Assembly: GCF_003002065.1 (NCBI RefSeq)
Contig: NZ_PVZG01000008.1
Span: forward strand, 1-64,000
Direction of reading: 5' to 3'
DNA length: 64,000 bases
DNA from: Pseudosporangium ferrugineum
GTDB lineage: Bacteria; Actinomycetota; Actinomycetes; Mycobacteriales; Micromonosporaceae
How positions within the stretch are numbered: position 1 is the first letter of the stretch; the number at the start of each line of letters is the position of its first letter. The position numbers were made by a program, and so were the translations under genes. Positions 27,101 to 35,339 of the stretch are shown one piece after another. The notes beneath the pieces are model-generated. The model ran no database searches. It had not been told where the DNA came from and saw only the letters and a program-made list of their open reading frames with translations.

Positions 27101-27863
27101 CGAAACTCACCCCCGGACCGAACCCACCGGGGACCGGGGGTACGCGCAGCGGGTAGGACCAGGAGAAACCGCCGGACGACGGTGCCACGCTCCACTGCGA
27201 CGAGGGCGCGAGACTGGTGGCGCTGTAGTTGCCCTGTGAGGACCCCTCGGTCGCGGTGACGGCGACCAGGGAACCGGCGGCAGCCGCGGGAACGTCGGCC
27301 GTGAGCTTCCGGGTGCTCCGGTCGTTGACCGTGGTCAACGGCCGAGGCGCGCACGCCTGGACTTCCGGAGTGGTGAGCGCGCACTCCGGCAGGCTGACCA
27401 GGATCAGGCGGGCGCCGAAGTCACCGCCACCCGCGTGCGCGTACGAGGCGTAGTCGACGGTGAGCTTGACCGTGCCCGCGCCGGCCGGGGTCACGCGCAT
27501 GACCGGGCCGTCGACCTTGGCCCGTACGGACGTCTGCCGATCGTACGTGCGCAGCTGCGCCGTCACCGGCGTCGTCCGCTGGGAGGCACCAACCGCACCT
27601 ACCGTGATGGCGCGTGTGCCCGCGGCGGGCCACGCCACCGCGGCAGGTGCCTTACGCGCCATCGCGAGGGCGTGGTCCGGCAGGTCCTTGACTCCGGCCG
27701 GCGCGGGCCGCGCCGGCGCCACGTGGCCGGCGGACGGTTCCGGCAAGGGAACCGGCGTCGCCACCGCCGCCGGCGGGTCGACCTGGAGGAACGTCGAGGC
27801 GACGACGACCGCGGTGAGGAAGCCGATCGCACCGCGAAGGCGGGCGCGCGAACCGGATGACAT
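21078..27863 (-). CDS. RHS-repeat polymorphic toxin with Hint and Ntox21-like C-terminus
   Basis: A 2261-residue exported protein starting at ATG 27863 (AGGAG upstream). In order: signal peptide (about 1-45), an SpvB-like N-terminal region (GGFGPGVSFGYSSQAIDGR near 250-280), a long YD/RHS beta-cage (roughly 1100-1830) closing with DPLTGKFISVDP and YAYSNNSPITYSDPGG, an acidic and then helical linker, a Hint autoprocessing domain (about 2008-2150; starts CVRHSFKAGT, contains TTHHPFWD, ends VLVHNC) and a 110-residue toxin tip. The tip (GYKSRIPAQR, then NYITPDVDGHN, RIGTYDADLNYLKE) resembles novel toxin 21, predicted to attack RNA. G+C falls near the tip. It lies 47 nt after the LamG gene and just before its immunity gene. 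Confidence 0.85.
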   Translation of the reverse strand: MSSGSRARLRGAIGFLTAVVVASTFLQVDPPAAVATPVPLPEPSAGHVAPARPAPAGVKDLPDHALAMARKAPAAVAWPAAGTRAITVGAVGASQRTTPVTAQLRTYDRQTSVRAKVDGPVMRVTPAGAGTVKLTVDYASYAHAGGGDFGARLILVSLPECALTTPEVQACAPRPLTTVNDRSTRKLTADVPAAAAGSLVAVTATEGSSQGNYSATSLAPSSQWSVAPSSGGFSWSYPLRVPPVPGGFGPGVSFGYSSQAIDGRTATTNNQGSWIGEGFGYEPGYVERRYKQCSDDGHKTVGDLCWAYDNAVLSLNGSSSELVRTGNTWRLANDDGSKIEKLSGATNGDEGADAGKGEHWKLTTTDGSQYFFGLNRLSGWSDGKAETKSVWTAPVFGDDAANADDKSDPDNANEAAPKEPCYNATFENAYCQQAWRWNLDYAVDRNGNAMAYFYEPEKNAYARTRKVDVNGAAYDRGGYLKRIEYGLRSTSLYTTPAAAKVEFEVAERCIQTVAACQSNNLTKDTQSAWPDVPFDRICATGTKCKSDQVSPTFFTRKRLKSVTTYIRTGASTYTDVDKYTLDHIFPDNGDGSRLLWLHTITQDGVYGDKSASAPAVRLDVKQLPNRIRRDGDMLGEMVRPRLGTVYTDSGSQIDIQYAEPDCTKDNLPAEGRSTRRCFPVKWHGPGVEDVVTDWFHKYVVAAVRETDMTDVEPGTKLPPDMVTFYRYEGDAAWRHAEPDGLGESKYDTWGDWRGYAKVLVSKGDDNAVRTRTRHFYLRGMDGDKNPDGGTRSVTLTDSVGTVHTDSKELLGFEFETQVLDADEKVISKSVNSPWRKQTASQKRSFGTRQASIVRPGSKRGFTALESGGWRETKTVTTYDGSASYPVGRVTQVEDQGDVSVADDDRCSRTTYADNPDRNIRTLVARVETVAVNCSATPNRAKQVIGDTLSYYDDKALGAAPTTGLVTRTERLNKHDGTKATYEKVNEGGYDTYGRPTWTRDAKNAESRIAYVETNGLTTKKTEYSPKIAVGAQTPAEFSAVTEYNPAWGLPARQSDWNGKNTSFAYDPIGRLEKVWLPNRSPNGDPSVKYTYRTEPGKPIAIKTEKAGNSAGVWTTQWQIFDGFLRPRQIQGPGPHGRLVADTWYTSTGQVDRVSEEYAAQGVPTYELLPTLNVDTELQTGYLYDAADRVTDTITFVAGQEKWRSRTYYGGDRTHVQPPQGGVATTVLSDARGNETERWYYKDSTPGPAGHAVGAHDTTRYTYTAAGQLATVTDPDRNVWKYTYDQVGNKTSAEDPDSGTTLFGYDEAGRLIRTEDARHRVVETDYDLLGRVTGTFEVTAQGRVQLTDQDWDEKARGQLFKSARFVNGKQYAAAVMSLDDFYRPLETRYVIPDDAGEALKGTYQFFSSYNLDGTQQGYTLPTTKAGAGEAVVFGYDEFQRVKTVTGTLSPLVTDVKYTDTGEVTRAELNAGKRSTYVSMTYERGTNRLATRSLSREAMTSPSNPQPDRPANDINQSFNYDHAGNVLWARNTPATGENDTQCFTYDHLNRMTDAYSTGNGGDTPCRDSAVGGVAPYHHSYTYDATGNRLTETIHAVPGTDGSERTYAYPDGGRQRPHGVTAITEQAENGAQKLYQFGYDESGNTNKRSVAGEDQILDWDAEGKLASVTNADGAKTTFVYSPSGDRLVRKEPKATTVYLPGLELRLDTTTSVVSDTRYHALPGGVVAVKTAAGLQWQIADRNGTGEAAVDAQTDAIAIRRSTPFGADRGTQPTAAQWAGEKGYVGGTKDTTTGLTHLGAREYDPLTGKFISVDPLIDLSDPQQMNGYAYSNNSPITYSDPGGLKACADDRCGPGADYEDLNGDYVDVEGDNDGCVGDCMTSGDNGGSSGSDSEPAEVKAAKSKAQAAKQKLIAVAKQLGKLLMDELGITDAIDCFTKGDVGGCVNTLLNIAATALGGAVGKLAMRYAARWDKLLKLVKTGWDLVGRLKGAIGDFFASRKALDAAESAATSCVRHSFKAGTLVLLTDGSFKRIEEIDVGDEVVATDPETGTTRSEEVTETHVNLDRELADVTVSVNGDDIVLETTTHHPFWDAGRRQWIPAGELEPETELLSTSGDRVTVSDRNNYAGERTMYDLTVNDIHTYYVLAGNTPVLVHNCGDLPEGYSSSPGLRGDPYHPDEVAKRSRDSWDLYGPSIQDRAAALGYKSRIPAQRAPFNSHGQVVFSDGKNYITPDVDGHNVSDGWKMFNRRGQRIGTYDADLNYLKE

Positions 27864-27910
27864 CGCCACTCCTGGGGCAGCAACGGACGGGGAATCGTAG
27901 GGCCGGAGGG

Positions 27911-30900
27911 TCACAGCTGCGGCTGTTCCTGGCGTTGCGCCATGAGCGCGACGGTCGCCGGGTCGGCGATGCCGGAGTACACCCGTACGTCGTCGATCGT
28001 GCCGGCGAAGTATTCGCCGTAAGCCCCGCCGACCAGCGCACGCCCGATCTGCAGGGCTCCGCCCGCGTTCACCACCGTCGCGGGCTGAGCCGGTTCGACC
28101 TGCGCGAGCCGGCCGTCGACGTAGAACCACAGCTCCTTGGTGAAGGCGTTGTAGACGAGCGCGAGATGCTGGCCGTCCTGGGAATCGTCCGGATATCGGG
28201 ATGTCTCCACCACGGTGGTGGTCTCACCGCTCGCCGGCGCGGGGACGTCGACGTGCGGCACGACCAGTTCCCATTGGTCCTGGGCGGAGCAGCGGATCCG
28301 GAAGCCGCTCGTTTTGGAGGCGGCCTGAGAGATCACCGACATGTCGGTACCGCAGCCGGATGTCGCCAGCCGGACCCGCGCGGACACGGTGAAGCTGCCG
28401 CTCATCGGCACGACCGGCGCATTCGTACGGGCCCGGTCGTCCACGCCGTCGAGGACCAGTTCCCCCGCACCGACGAGCGCGGCATCGGCGAACGGATCCG
28501 CCTCGAGGTCCGGCGCGTTGATCCGGGCGCCGCCCTCCAGGATCAGGTCGCGGGCGGTGTTGCCGTCGAACTCGGCGCTACGGTTGCTCGGCGCCGCGGT
28601 GAGCGGCCAGTAGCCGAGACGGACCGGCCTCAACTTCGCCAGCATCGCGGCCTCGCGGGGTGGCATGACGCGGTCGTACACGGACACGTCGGAAAGGTCG
28701 CCGATCCACGGGTCGCGGTAGCCGCCCTTGTCGATCAGGCGCCCGATCTGCACGGCACCCCGCGACTTCCACGGCGTCCGATTCTGGACGGGTTTCTGCC
28801 CGACGCCGTTGACGATCAGCTGCAGGCTGTGCGTCTCCTCGTCGAAGACGCCGACCAGGTGTGTCCACTCCCCCAGCCGCGCCTCCGTGTCGCTGCGCGA
28901 GGTCCACAGGCCGAGCGTGTTGACGTCGTTGACGGGAACCTCGAAGAGCCAGCGTTTGGTGCTCGAGTCGTAGCCGAGCATGAAGCCGTACTCCCCGGTC
29001 CCGTCCTGACTGACCGCCGTCCGATCCTGGCCGGCCTCGGTGAGGCGGACCCACGCGGCGACCGCGAACGAGTTGCTGGTATCCACCAGGGCAGTGGTTC
29101 GCGAGGTCAGATAGGCCTCGGGCGCGCCGGCGAAGCGAGCGGCCCGATCCCGGGTGCACTCGCCCAGCGCCGCCGCGCAGCCCGGACCGGGCACGCCCAA
29201 GGTCACTCCCGGGCGGATGTCCAGCGGATGATTGCCACCGGTGTCGGCGGCCTGCGTGGCACCCGCGGGCTCGCTGAGGAGCCATTCCCCCGCGCCCTTG
29301 CGAGTCGCGACAGTGAAGCGACAGTTGCTCTCGGTGTTGTTCCCGGCGGCATCGTAAGCCACCACGTTGACCACGTGTTCGCCCGCGACGTCGGGCATGA
29401 GCCGGACCGTGACGGGGCCGCCCGGGTTGACCGAGCCGTCAGCCTTACGCGGAATTAGTTCATGCACCGGATCCTCGTCGAGGCCGTAGCGGTACCTGGT
29501 CGTGTCGGTGCCGGAACTGTCGAAGGTGAAGGTCGAATAGAGCCCGGCGTACTCCCGGATCTTGTCGTCCTCGGCGCATGCTCCCGTCGTCTCGCCCTTC
29601 TCGAGCGGCAGGAACTCGGCGGAGTCGACATCCGCCGCAGGTGGCGCCTTCGTGTCCAGCACGTATTCGCACGCCGGTGAACTCCAGTCGCTGTACCACT
29701 CGTCCTGGTCCTGGGCGCGCACCTGCCAGCTGATCACGGTGTTCTGCGGCAATCCGGTCGGCGTGGTCTGGAGCCTCGTCTTGCCGTCCCCCGCCTTGGC
29801 CGCGGTCCGGACCGTCTTGGTCGAGGTGCTGCCCGACGCGGTGCGCCAGGTGAAGCGCACCTCCGCCAGGACCTCCTGCTTGTGCTCCGAGGAGTGGTCC
29901 GGATCGGATACGTACATGTAGAACGTCGGCGCCTCCGGCACCACGGGCCGAGTACTGCCGCCGCGGCACTTGCCGCCGGGCGACGAGGTCAACTTCGCGG
30001 TGGAGGGCACATTGGGCGCCTGGTTGTACTTGGTCTCGAGCTGGCCGTTGCCGCAGAAGCGCTTCCAAGCGGTCTCGTCGCCCTCGTCACCGGCGCGGAG
30101 CCCGAAGGTCAAGCTCTTGCCCGTGTACGCGGCGGGAAACGCCTTCTTGACGTCGAAGCGGACGTTCTGCTGGCCGTCGGCGCAGGTGTCACGGGTGCCC
30201 GTGGGCGAGACGGTGTCCAGGACGCCCGCGGATCCCGGCTTGTTGCTTCAGGTGGTCGACTTGCTGATGCCGGCGTCGGCCTTGAAGATCTCCAGCGCCC
30301 GCGGGGAATTGCTCCAGGCGTGCGTCATGGTGACGGCGAAGTTCGCCTCGATGACATTCTTGCCCAGGTACGGCGTCGGCACGGTGTAGAACAGCTGCTT
30401 GACGCCGGTGCCGTTGCACGTACCCGAGGAGACCGGGCACTTGCCGACCCCCTCGGTGTCCTTCTTGTTGAACGACCAGTACGACTCGTTCGGATAGCCC
30501 TTCGCCACCATGGCGTACGCGGAACGCTTGGAGGTCTTGTAGATCGGGTCCACGTACACCGGCCAACGGGTGCTCGGGCTGGTCAGCATCGTCTGATCCG
30601 GCACGAGGGTGATGCTTCCGGCAGACAGTCTCACGTCGAGCGGGGCCTTGGCCGACGCGTCCGTCGGCGCACGCTCCGGATCAGCGGAATCCGCACCCGC
30701 CCGGTGGGCCCGGGCCTGCCGGCTCGTCGTGACCGGCTGGCCGCCGGAGTCCCACATCAGCGGCTGGGCCGCCTCGAAGACGACGCCACCAGCGCCGTCG
30801 ACCGCATCGATGCCGCCCTCCGCGGTCTCCCGGAGCTCGAGGTCGGTCGCCGTCAGACCGAACGAGATCTCCCGCAACCGCGGGTTGTCGGCCGCCACGG

Positions 30901-31543
30901 CGTCCTTGATGACCAGCACATGGGAGAACGAGTCGGGGCTGACGTTGACGATCAGGTCCACACCGGGAAGCACATTCTCGTACTTGGCCTGGGAGCCGTC
31001 GTACGTAGGCGCCGGGAGATCCCCTGTCCAGTCCAGGCTGAAGCTCCGCCCGGCCCGTTCGGCGGTGAGCAGCGGACCGGGGCCGCCGCCGGAGAGCCGC
31101 AGTCCGAAGGTCGCCGCCCGTGGTCCCAAGGAGCCGTCGGGCGCCTCGGCCAGCCTGGGGTCGACGGGCGTCCACTTCCCGTCGCGGACCACGCGTACCG
31201 GCTGGATGTGTTCGACGGCCAGCATCGTGCCGTCCGGTTCCGCGTAGACCGTCCGGCTCTCGTCTCGCAGGCCGCCCACCTCGACCCGCTGCCCGGTGCG
31301 GGTGGCGAGCTCGGCCGCGTCGTCCTCCTGCTGCCGCATCGGCCGGGTGTCGGCGGCCGGTTCCATGGCCGGCGCCGGCGCGGCGGAGAAATCCTGCCGG
31401 GTGGACGGCACCCAGCCCAGACCCGCCACGAGGAGGGCCGCGAGTCCGGCCGACGACGCGAGTCGCGCCCTGCCGCTGCCTGAGACCACCGGTCCGCCCT
31501 TCTGTGTCTTCGCCTGCCTGCCCTTAACGGATCGCGGGTACAT
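27911..31543 (-). pseudogene. DNRLRE/LamG surface protein gene split by one in-frame TGA
   Basis: Two open segments, 31543-30248 (431 codons) and 30247-27911 (778 codons plus stop), are in the same reading frame and separated only by TGA at 30250-30248. Sequence across it reads GISKSTT-stop-SNKPGS; in relatives this is the STTWN(N)KPGS motif of the DNRLRE repeat, so TGG has become TGA. The N-terminal part has a signal peptide and the usual DGKWTPVD/YENVLPGVDLIV block; the distal part has fibronectin-like segments and two LamG domains (about residues 770-930 and 990-1180 of the joined protein). The start ATG overlaps the FG-GAP stop (TGATG); a GTG 52 codons later is possible. Without readthrough a truncated 431-residue product results. 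Confidence 0.8.
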
Positions 31544-33177
31544 CAGCCGATCGCCGCCCCGAAGGAGACCCCGGCGGGGAACCCCGCGGTGCCCGCCGAG
31601 ATCGTTCGGGCCGGACCGGCCTGCTGCTCCGCCAGGCCGGCCCACGGGATCGCGAAGACGGTGCCCCCGTCCCGGTACGGGCTGCTCACGTAAAGGTTGG
31701 TGCGCGAGACACCCAGATAGGCGCCGAGCAGTTCCTGGGTTCCGGGTGACTTGGGCAACGAGCCGTCACGCCGGGCAACCGTGAGATTCGTGGGCACGAC
31801 CGGCGTGGTGGCGCCGGCGATGACGCTCACCGTTCCGGCGTCCGCCGTACCGTCGAGGTCTTCGCCCGGCGCCCCGACGGCCAGCTGGACCGTCTGCGCG
31901 GTGGAGACGTCGCCCGGTCGCGTGTTGACCAGGCGTACGACGTCGCCGAAGTAGTCCCCGTCCTCCGGTTCGTCAGCCACCCCCGGAGTGGCCTGGGTCA
32001 GCGAGTCGATCCGCGTGTAGCCGGTCGACGTCACGAGGAATCGATGAACCACTCCGGCGTCCTGCTGACCGCCGACATCGGTCCCCGGTGCGCCGACCGC
32101 CAGGACGGAGGTGACCGTGCCGGCCGCGGCGCCCGGCGCCCGGTAGGGTGCCAGCGCCACCGACTTCCCCAGATGGTCGCTCTCCTGCGGATCCACGCCG
32201 ATCTGGCTCGCGTTCTCGCCCACCACGCCGACCGTCTTGAGCAGACCGTCGACGATGTCGTGGGTGTAGAGCACGGTCACGCCCGCCCAGGTCACCTCGC
32301 CGATCGCCTCGCCGGGAGAACCGACCGCCAGATGGTACGGCGAGGCGGCCAGCAAGGATCCGAGCCGGTCGTCGGTCTCCAGTACGCCCTTCGCGCCGTG
32401 GCCGGCATAGAGGTTCACGACGGCGGAGCCACGCTGGTAATGGACCAGGCCCGCGTTGAACGCGGCGTCGAAGTCCTCGCCGGGAACTCCGACCGCCAGG
32501 AAGCCCTCGCCCGACGCGGTGTTACCGGCGGCGAGGGCATAGCCGAACCAGTCGTTCGCGGCCGCCGAGTTGCCCCAGCCTGCGCTGTTCTGATCGATCC
32601 AGAGTCCGGCCGGGCCTTTGGACAGGCCTGCCGGCGCGCCGTACAGGACGGTGACGCCACCGGCCCCGGACTTGTCGCCGACGGACTCGAACGGCGCGGA
32701 GACCGCCAGGTCGGTGCACCCATCCCGGTTCACGTCGTAGGTGGCCAGCGCGAAGCCGAACTGGTCCTCGGCCTCGGGTCCGCCCGGTACGCCGGAAACG
32801 CCCTGGGACAGGACCTGGATCGTGCCGGAGCCTCCGTACGAGACGGTGACGGTGCCCGCCTTCTGCTGGGCGCCTACCGCGGCGTCGGGGTCACCGATCA
32901 CCACGTCGCTGAGGCCGTCTCCGTTGAAGTCGGAGTCGGCGCCGCCCGTACAGCCTGCAACGGCAGCGGCATCGGGCGCCAGTGCGCTGCCCTGTGCCGA
33001 CGCACCCCTGGCTCCGGACGCGCCGGATCCTCCGGGAATCACCGCTCCGGCCGCCGTCCGCATCAGGTCGTCCGCGCCGGCGGCCCACCCGGCCGCGGCG
33101 CCGAGCACCACGACGAGTCCGGTGGCAGCCCACAGGCGGAACCGCGGTCTGATCCGGTCAGAACGACTTGCCGCCAC
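31543..33177 (-). CDS. Exported FG-GAP repeat protein
   Basis: A 544-residue protein with a basic N-terminus and one anchor/signal helix (LWAATGLVVVLGAAAGWAAGA), then six to seven FG-GAP/integrin-like beta-propeller blades. Blade motifs include DFNGDGLSDVVIGDPDA, DVNRDGCTDLAVSAP, LAVGVPGEDFD, LAVGSPGEAIG, LAVGAPGTDVG and LAVGAPGEDLDG. Such propellers bind ligands or Ca2+ outside the cell. GTG 33177 follows GGGGGAGG (33182-33189) by 4 nt; ATG 33201 is an alternative. It is the first gene of the leftward operon with the LamG protein, the RHS toxin and immunity gene, as in other actinomycete RHS loci. Confidence 0.82.
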   Translation of the reverse strand: MAASRSDRIRPRFRLWAATGLVVVLGAAAGWAAGADDLMRTAAGAVIPGGSGASGARGASAQGSALAPDAAAVAGCTGGADSDFNGDGLSDVVIGDPDAAVGAQQKAGTVTVSYGGSGTIQVLSQGVSGVPGGPEAEDQFGFALATYDVNRDGCTDLAVSAPFESVGDKSGAGGVTVLYGAPAGLSKGPAGLWIDQNSAGWGNSAAANDWFGYALAAGNTASGEGFLAVGVPGEDFDAAFNAGLVHYQRGSAVVNLYAGHGAKGVLETDDRLGSLLAASPYHLAVGSPGEAIGEVTWAGVTVLYTHDIVDGLLKTVGVVGENASQIGVDPQESDHLGKSVALAPYRAPGAAAGTVTSVLAVGAPGTDVGGQQDAGVVHRFLVTSTGYTRIDSLTQATPGVADEPEDGDYFGDVVRLVNTRPGDVSTAQTVQLAVGAPGEDLDGTADAGTVSVIAGATTPVVPTNLTVARRDGSLPKSPGTQELLGAYLGVSRTNLYVSSPYRDGGTVFAIPWAGLAEQQAGPARTISAGTAGFPAGVSFGAAIG

Positions 33178-33312
33178 TCGGCCTCCCCCGTCGAGCCACA
33201 TGCCACGCCGGAACGTACCGGTGACACATCGAGAGGCCAGCCACACTCTGCGTAGGCCCATGGGGATGCGGCGGGCCGCGGCGCCGTCCACGAGCGACAT
33301 TCGCGGGAAAGG

Positions 33313-33409
33313 TGATCTTGCTGGCCAGGCGGCGATAGACGCCCATGCATGAGCCGCAATGCGTGATCACGCAAAGCGACAGGCGCTCAGGTTCTTCTCA
33401 GCAAGATCA
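33313..33409 (-). promoter_or_regulatory. Nested palindromes upstream of the RHS operon
   Basis: In the 291-nt gap before the FG-GAP gene, an 11-bp inverted repeat TGATCTTGCTG (33313-33323) / CAGCAAGATCA (33399-33409) flanks a perfect 14-bp palindrome TGCGTGATCACGCA (33360-33373), roughly at the midpoint. The central site looks like an operator for a dimeric regulator and the outer arms could bind a second dimer or allow looping. It is upstream of the only operon reading left here, so control of the toxin operon is inferred. Confidence 0.45.
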
Positions 33410-33468
33410 TCCGTACGGTTGATATGCATCGATCCGAAAGGATGACAGACCGCCATGGCGGCCCGGCA

Positions 33469-35241
33469 TCAGCCGAGCAGACGGACGCTGCTCAATGTCT
33501 GGGGGCGATCCGACACCGCGCGCAGCACCGCCGGCGCCTCCTTCGGCGCCTTCCAGGTCTTTGCCGGCGGGACCAGCGTGTACGTGGCCGACGTGCTCGG
33601 CGCCAGCACGCTCGGGCCGCGCTGGATGATCCAGAACTCGGCGATGGTCACGTCCGTGGTGACCGCGAAGTGCGGGGTCAGCTCGCCCGTCGATCGGTTT
33701 CTGACCTCCACGGTCAGTGTGCGGACGGTCTGGCCCGGCGAAACCGGCGCCGACACGTACATGTCGAGCGGTTGGCGGGTTGCCACGGCGACGCCGACGC
33801 ACGCGACAGTCGGCAGGAACAGCGCGACGGTCGCCAGGATCCCGAGCGGTCGGAGGCTTCCGGCCGGGAGGGCCGCGCGGATTCTCTCCGGGAGGCGGAA
33901 GCGGAACGCTCCGGCGAAGTCGGACCGCGGGGTCGTGCACACGGCGACGATCCACAGCGGCATGGTCAGCACCCAATAGCCGTCCTGGGACCGGGTGGAC
34001 ACCATGAACACGAGCCAGGGCAGGACCACCGCGGCGGGCCCGATCGTCCGCAGATGCACGGCGAAGGCGATCAGCAGCGCCGCCAGCAGCAGCATCGACG
34101 CGCGGCCGTAGTAGTCGAGAGCCCCGCTGCCGCCGATCACGTAGTGGGTGAGACCGGAGAGGCCCTGACCGTGCGGAACCGCGTGCTGGAGCAGCGGCTC
34201 GAAGATGCCCGTCAGCCACGCCTCGGGCGCCGCTATCAGGAACGGGGCGCTGACGAGGAAGAACGCGGCCAGGGCGGTCGCGCCGTACCGGAAGAGCACG
34301 GCCGTGGTCGTCCGGAGCGGAAGCTCGCCGAGGCGCAGTACCGCCAGCCCGACGACGAGGAACAGGGCGAGGAACCAGCCGAGCTGGTGGGTGGAACAGG
34401 CCAGGCCCAGGGCGACGGCCTGGACCGTACCGTTGCGGCCGAGCCGGCCGCCGCGGCCGATGGCGGTCCAGCGCCAGGCGGCCAGGCAGAGGAACGGCAG
34501 GGCGATCAGAGACGGGTACGCGTTGTTCGCATAGATCGTCAGCGTTCCCAGGCCCAGCAGCCCCAGGGTGGACAGCGGCCGCAGCGGTACGGGCGCCGCC
34601 CAGAAGATCATGATGGCGGTGGCGAACAGGGCCAGCCAGGCGAGCACCACGATGCCCGGCACGGACGGGATCAGGCGCTGGACGACGGCGCCCAGCATGG
34701 CACCGAACGGCGGGTAGCCGAAGTCGAAGACCGTGCGCCCGTCCATCAGCTGCGTGGGCAGATTCGGGTCGATGCCCTCCCACGTGGCCAGGTACGGATT
34801 GTGGCCGGCGGCCAGCGCCCGGGTGGCGCCGTCCATCAGCATGCCCTCGTCGACGATGAGAGCCCGGTCACCGACCAGGTTGGGCCACGCGCCGACCACC
34901 TTGATCGCGATCGCGACGGCCAGGACGGCGCCGTCCAGCTTGGCGAGCGATCGGCCGCTGGAGAGGCACAGCGCCAGCACGGCGGCGCCCAGCATCAGCA
35001 GATAGCAGCAGGTCAGCGCGAACGCCAGGCCCGGGTGGGCGAGCGCGTGACCGTTCCAGAACGTACGCATGCCGACGACCAGACCCATGACGGCGGCGAG
35101 CGAGATGCCCCGGTGCAGCCAGGACACCGTGACGCTCCGGGCGTCCTCCGGGGCCGCGGTCGCGGCGTCCTGCGGTGCGGTGCGGCGGGGCGCGGGGGTC
35201 GCCGAGTCCGATACGGACTGTCCAATCAGGTTGTCGAGCAC
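33469..35241 (-). CDS. Polytopic membrane glycosyltransferase-like protein
   Basis: A 590-residue protein with about 12 membrane helices. The first large outside loop has DEGMLMDGATRALAAGHNPYLATWEG, the kind of acidic plus ALxxGxNPY loop seen in polyprenyl-phosphate-dependent GT-C (GT87-like) mannosyltransferases. A non-membrane C-terminal beta domain (about 495-590; DMYVSAPVSPGQTVRTLTVEVRN) is extracytoplasmic. The GTG start at 35241 has no RBS but has TAGTCT on the minus strand (35248-35253) 6 nt upstream, fitting a leaderless message. Donor and acceptor are unknown; it may modify wall polymers or exported proteins. Confidence 0.65.
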   Translation of the reverse strand: MLDNLIGQSVSDSATPAPRRTAPQDAATAAPEDARSVTVSWLHRGISLAAVMGLVVGMRTFWNGHALAHPGLAFALTCCYLLMLGAAVLALCLSSGRSLAKLDGAVLAVAIAIKVVGAWPNLVGDRALIVDEGMLMDGATRALAAGHNPYLATWEGIDPNLPTQLMDGRTVFDFGYPPFGAMLGAVVQRLIPSVPGIVVLAWLALFATAIMIFWAAPVPLRPLSTLGLLGLGTLTIYANNAYPSLIALPFLCLAAWRWTAIGRGGRLGRNGTVQAVALGLACSTHQLGWFLALFLVVGLAVLRLGELPLRTTTAVLFRYGATALAAFFLVSAPFLIAAPEAWLTGIFEPLLQHAVPHGQGLSGLTHYVIGGSGALDYYGRASMLLLAALLIAFAVHLRTIGPAAVVLPWLVFMVSTRSQDGYWVLTMPLWIVAVCTTPRSDFAGAFRFRLPERIRAALPAGSLRPLGILATVALFLPTVACVGVAVATRQPLDMYVSAPVSPGQTVRTLTVEVRNRSTGELTPHFAVTTDVTIAEFWIIQRGPSVLAPSTSATYTLVPPAKTWKAPKEAPAVLRAVSDRPQTLSSVRLLG

Positions 35242-35339
35242 CGGTGGAGACTACTGGGATGCATCGACGGACGTCTGCCCGCCTGTGGACAACGCCGAAC
35301 GGCCGGTTTTCGTCGTACCCGTCCTCTAGGGTTTCGCAC
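35242..35339. promoter_or_regulatory. Divergent leaderless promoters of the glycosyltransferase and tldD
   Basis: On the minus strand TAGTCT (35248-35253) stands 6 nt before GTG 35241. On the plus strand TAGGGT (35327-35332) stands 7 nt before ATG 35340. Both match the TANNNT -10 element expected for transcripts whose first base is the start codon. Neither gene has a Shine-Dalgarno sequence. Confidence 0.5.

Noticed and set aside
30248..30250. Selenocysteine at the in-frame TGA
   Set aside because: The family has Trp here, not Cys, and no SECIS-like hairpin is evident immediately downstream.
20597..33468. Prophage or integrative element carrying the RHS operon
   Set aside because: No integrase, phage structural gene, tRNA or att-like direct repeats at the edges; only the toxin/immunity tip shows foreign composition.
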